From assembly GCA_003220615.1 (NCBI GenBank), contig QHTB01000157.1, forward strand, positions 561 through 64,560: a stretch of 64,000 nt of DNA, written 5' to 3'. The notes under the pieces were generated by a model that had not been told where the DNA came from, made no database searches, and saw nothing but the letters and a program-made list of their open reading frames with translations. Below, one piece after another: positions 61,262-64,000 of this stretch. The DNA comes from Candidatus Rokuibacteriota bacterium (GTDB taxonomy: Bacteria > Methylomirabilota > Methylomirabilia > Rokubacteriales > CSP1-6). Made by a program: the position numbers and the translations under genes. Position 1 is the first letter of the stretch. Each line of letters starts with the position of its first letter.

Positions 61262-62353
61262 ATGATTCGCGAGCACGGCCACACCCTCGACATCGATCTG
61301 GTGACCCACCGCTACGGCTCGGTCACCGCCGTCGCCGAGGTGTCGCTGGCCGTGCGAGCCGGCGAGGTCGTCGCGCTGCTCGGCCCGTCCGGCTGCGGCA
61401 AGACGACGCTGTTGCGCGTGGTGGCCGGGTTCGTGCGGCAGAGCGCGGGGTCGGTTCGGATCGACGGCAAGCCCGTCGATCACCTGCCGGCCAACCTCCG
61501 CAACGTCGGGATCGTCTTCCAGAGCTACGCGCTCTTCCCGCACATGACGGTGGCCGACAACATCGCGTATGGCCTGGAGGCGCGCGGCGTTCAGCGCGCG
61601 AAGGTCCGGCAGACGGTGGACCAGTTCCTCGAGGTCGTGCGCCTCACCGAGCTCCGTGATCGCCTTCCGCGCCAGCTCTCCGGAGGCCAGCAGCAGCGCG
61701 TCGCCGTGGCCCGCGCGCTCGCCGTCGAGCCCACCGTGCTGCTGCTCGACGAGCCGTTCAGCGCGCTCGACAAGGGACTCCGTCTGGACATGCAGATCGA
61801 GATCAAGCGCCTCCAGCGCCAGTTCGGCCTCACCGCCATCCTCGTCACCCACGACCAGGACGAGGCGATGAGCGTCGCCGATCGCATCGCGGTCATGAAC
61901 CAGGGACGCGTCGAGCAGTTCGACACGCCGATCAACGTGTATGATCACCCGGCGACGCTCTTCGTCAGCGGCTTCATCGGCACGACGAACCTGCTCGCCG
62001 GGCGGGCGGTGGCGTCATCGAGCGTCGGCACGCTCGTGGAGCTGGAGGCCGGGGCGCGCGTCGTCGTTCCGGGCGATCGCACGTTTGCTGCCGGTGCACC
62101 CGTGGTGCTCTCGGCCCGGCCCGAGCAGCTCTGTCTCCACGCCGAGCCCGCAGCCGAGCGCTGGCGGGTGCAGCGGCGGCTCGCGGTGCCGCTCGGCCCG
62201 AACACCGTGCACGACCTGGCCACGCGCGAGGGCGTCACGCTGAAGCTCGTCGAGCCTCGGCTCGGCGCGCCTACCGAGGCCGCGGGAGAAGCATGGTGCG
62301 GCCTGCGCCCGGACGCGCGGCCCGGACTCTTCCCTCTTCCGACGCCGACGTGA
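61262..62353 (+). CDS. ABC importer ATP-binding protein, PotA-like
   Basis: 363 aa. Walker A GPSGCGKTT, Q-loop VFQSYALFPHMTV, signature LSGGQQQR, Walker B VLLLDEPFSALD and switch histidine LVTHDQDEAMSVADRI. A TOBE-type regulatory domain occupies about 250-355. This combination is that of polyamine/iron/sulfate-type importers (PotA). It lies before a PotD-like receptor and a PotB-like permease. A 66-bp gap separates it from the DppC-like gene. Confidence 0.95.
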   Translation: MIREHGHTLDIDLVTHRYGSVTAVAEVSLAVRAGEVVALLGPSGCGKTTLLRVVAGFVRQSAGSVRIDGKPVDHLPANLRNVGIVFQSYALFPHMTVADNIAYGLEARGVQRAKVRQTVDQFLEVVRLTELRDRLPRQLSGGQQQRVAVARALAVEPTVLLLDEPFSALDKGLRLDMQIEIKRLQRQFGLTAILVTHDQDEAMSVADRIAVMNQGRVEQFDTPINVYDHPATLFVSGFIGTTNLLAGRAVASSSVGTLVELEAGARVVVPGDRTFAAGAPVVLSARPEQLCLHAEPAAERWRVQRRLAVPLGPNTVHDLATREGVTLKLVEPRLGAPTEAAGEAWCGLRPDARPGLFPLPTPT

Positions 62354-62407
62354 GCTGACGACTCGCCGTCGATGTGAGCTGCCGAGCCCGATGTGAAAGG
62401 AGAAGTT

Positions 62408-63439
62408 ATGAGCCACCGACGATCGACCCGACGTGAATTTCTCGCCGCCGCCACGGTGACGCTGGGATCGCTGGCCCTTCCGCGACCGGCGCTTGCCAAG
62501 GGCTCCGTCACCGCCGCGATGTACCCCGGGACCTGGGAGGAAGCCTTCCGGGCGCACGTGACGCCTGCGCTCAAGGCCGCGCACGACGTCGATCTCGAGA
62601 TGACGCCGCTCTTCGCCGTCGATCAGATCGCCAAGGCCCAGGCCTCGCGCGGCGCGCCGCCCTTCGACGCGTTCGTGCTCGACCCCGGGCCGCGCGTCAC
62701 CGGCATCGAGCGCGGCCTGTTCGAGAAGTTCGACGCCAAGCGGCTCGGCAACCTGGCCCGCCTGCCCGCGGGCATGACCGACGAGTACGGCGTGACCGTG
62801 GCGGCGCAAGTGGTCGGCATCGGCTACAACCCGAAGAAGCTGCCGAAGCCGAAGAGCTGGACCGATCTCCTCAAGGACCCGTGGGTCTCGCGCCTCGGGA
62901 TGACCGGCTTCCAGACGACGTATGGCACCGTGTCGATCATCGAGATCGCCAAGCAGTTCGGCGGCTCGGAGACGAACGTCGAGCCGTTCTTCGTCGAGAT
63001 CAAGAAGGTGCTGCCCAAGGTCGCGGCGATCGGCGCTCCGGCGTCGATGCCGGCGCTGTTCCAGCAGGGCCAGTGCGACATCACCTATACCAACACGCAG
63101 ACGGTGGCGACGCTGCGCGGGCGCGACGTGGACATCGAGTTCGTGAAGCCGGAGAGCGGCGCGGTGGCGTTCTTCACGACCATGCACATCACCCGCGGCT
63201 CCCGCGAGCAGGAGAACGCCTACAAGTACTTCGACACGGTGATCAGCGCCCCGGTGCAGTCCGCGCTGATGCAGCCGCCGAACAACTTCATCCCGGTGAA
63301 CCGGGAGGTGAAGCTCGCCGCCAACCTGCCCATGGCCTCGCTCGACGAGATGGCGAAGTTCGTGAAGCACGACTGGTCGAAGATCAACCCGCTGCGGGCG
63401 GGCTGGATCGAGCGGTTCAACAAGGAAGTCGCGAAGTGA
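62408..63439 (+). CDS. Solute-binding protein, PotD/polyamine type
   Basis: 343 aa from the ATG at 62408 (AAAGGAGAAG just upstream). Twin-arginine signal STRREFLAAATVTLGSLALP, cleavage near PALAK (about 36). Mature part is a compact family 1/13-like receptor for polyamines or related compounds, with the motif VVGIGYNPKKLPKPKSWTDL typical of the group. Its stop overlaps the GTG of the permease. Ligand not proven; putrescine/spermidine or an organic amine are candidates. Confidence 0.93.
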   Translation: MSHRRSTRREFLAAATVTLGSLALPRPALAKGSVTAAMYPGTWEEAFRAHVTPALKAAHDVDLEMTPLFAVDQIAKAQASRGAPPFDAFVLDPGPRVTGIERGLFEKFDAKRLGNLARLPAGMTDEYGVTVAAQVVGIGYNPKKLPKPKSWTDLLKDPWVSRLGMTGFQTTYGTVSIIEIAKQFGGSETNVEPFFVEIKKVLPKVAAIGAPASMPALFQQGQCDITYTNTQTVATLRGRDVDIEFVKPESGAVAFFTTMHITRGSREQENAYKYFDTVISAPVQSALMQPPNNFIPVNREVKLAANLPMASLDEMAKFVKHDWSKINPLRAGWIERFNKEVAK

Positions 63440-64000
63440 CACGGGAGAGCGAGTGGCAGCTCGCGCTGCCACTCACCCTCGCCTACGCGGCGTTCTTCCT
63501 CGTTCCGCTGGGGCTCCTGATCGCGGTCAGCGCGTTCGGCGACGACCGGATCACCACGCTCGACGGCGCGCAGTGGCGCAAGTTCCTCGGCGATCCCTTC
63601 ACGTGGAAGGTGATCGTCGACACGGTGAAGCTCGGCGGCCTGACCGTCGCGGCGACCTCGCTCATCGGCTACCCGCTGGCCCTCGTGTATCTCGGCGCGG
63701 GCCCGCGCTGGCAGCGTGTGATCCTCTTCGTGGTGATCTTGCCGCTGCTCACCTCGGTCGTGGTGCGGACGTTCGCGTGGATCGTGATCCTCGGGCGGGA
63801 AGGCGTGATCAACCAGGCCGTCCTGTGGCTCGGCCTCTCTCCGGCGCCCCTGCGGCTGCTGCAGACCGAGCACGGTCTGGTGATCGCTCTCACCCAGATC
63901 GAGATGCCGATCATGTTGCTGCCGCTGCTCAGCGTCATGTCGCGCATGGATCCAAACCTGCGCGACGCCTCGGCCGGCCTCGGCGCCTCGAAGTGGCGGA
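63436..64000 (+). CDS. ABC permease, PotB-like (partial, cut by window end)
   Basis: The first 188 codons only; no stop before the window ends. GTG start overlaps the receptor stop (GTGA). Begins TRESEWQLALPLTLAYAAFFLVPLGLL, then segments KVIVDTVKLGGLTVAATS, YPLALVYLG, VILFVVILPLLTSVVVRTFAW and a helix around QIEMPIMLLPLLSVM, ending in the coupling-loop start DASAGLGASKW. This is the first membrane subunit of the polyamine-type importer; a PotC-like partner is expected just beyond the window. Confidence 0.9.
   Translation, partial: MTRESEWQLALPLTLAYAAFFLVPLGLLIAVSAFGDDRITTLDGAQWRKFLGDPFTWKVIVDTVKLGGLTVAATSLIGYPLALVYLGAGPRWQRVILFVVILPLLTSVVVRTFAWIVILGREGVINQAVLWLGLSPAPLRLLQTEHGLVIALTQIEMPIMLLPLLSVMSRMDPNLRDASAGLGASKWR

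Overview
The window is 64 kb of very GC-rich, densely packed bacterial DNA with many GTG starts and many one- to four-base stop/start overlaps. No rRNA, tRNA, CRISPR array, phage or insertion sequence was seen, and no gap without a gene exceeds about 230 bases. The mix of amidohydrolase-2 proteins, F420-type luciferase-like (LLM) oxidoreductases, family III CoA transferase, RidA, SDR and VOC enzymes and many orphan ABC importers looks like a soil or subsurface heterotroph. It recalls Candidatus Rokubacteria / Methylomirabilota genomes. That placement is inferred from gene content only.

Layout. 0-4.2 kb: SCO-like copper/thiol protein, Fic enzyme, a broken amidase start, and tex on the minus strand. 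4.2-9.5 kb: a plus-strand run of amidase, EamA exporter, HpcH/HpaI aldolase, isochorismatase-like hydrolase and phosphotriesterase-like hydrolase, with an oxidoreductase remnant between. 9.7-19.3 kb: a secreted beta-helix protein, then a long plus-strand operon with an SsuABC-type importer, FAD enzyme, enoyl-CoA hydratase, CoA transferase, NHL propeller and a lipoprotein solute receptor. 19.3-30.5 kb: mostly single genes (GlcG-like, OFA-type MFS, VOC, PRC-barrel, SDR, acetamidase, amidohydrolase, NCS1 permease, peroxiredoxin, MazE, LLM enzyme, 2-hydroxyacid dehydrogenase). 30.5-41.7 kb: a CUT1-type importer without its ATPase, Uma2, a cyclic amidohydrolase, PhyH oxygenase, EthD, SDR, amidohydrolase, fumarase-superfamily lyase, and a divergent RidA/ArsR pair with a clear operator. 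41.7-47.3 kb: a RidA-receptor-SDR-amidohydrolase operon, a PuuE-like deacetylase and an LLM enzyme. 47.3-52.4 kb: a minus-strand operon with alpha/beta hydrolase, two AhpD/CMD-fold proteins and a lactonase-like propeller, plus a TauD oxygenase. 52.5-64 kb: a plus-strand chain of DLH, cupin, DAO, ketopantoate reductase-like, M28 peptidase and peptide importer, then a polyamine-type importer cut by the window end.

The main discovery is two selenoprotein genes that an ordinary gene call would split or truncate. A PrxQ/BCP peroxiredoxin (27567-28001, minus) has UGA exactly at the peroxidatic cysteine. An AhpD/carboxymuconolactone-decarboxylase-like protein (49531-50049, minus) has UGA at the second position of its CxxC motif. 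In both, the frame and family similarity continue past the UGA, and a stem-loop with a G-starting loop lies 16-20 nt after it, as expected of a bacterial SECIS element. The host should therefore carry selA, selB, selC and selD outside this window.

Other notable items are a two-hairpin intergenic repeat placed directly after stop codons (51385-51526 and 59341-59407), a 90-bp duplicate of the amidase start on the far side of tex, a palindromic -10 box shared by two apparently leaderless divergent genes near 21.08 kb, and a three-half-site ArsR operator at 41015-41053.
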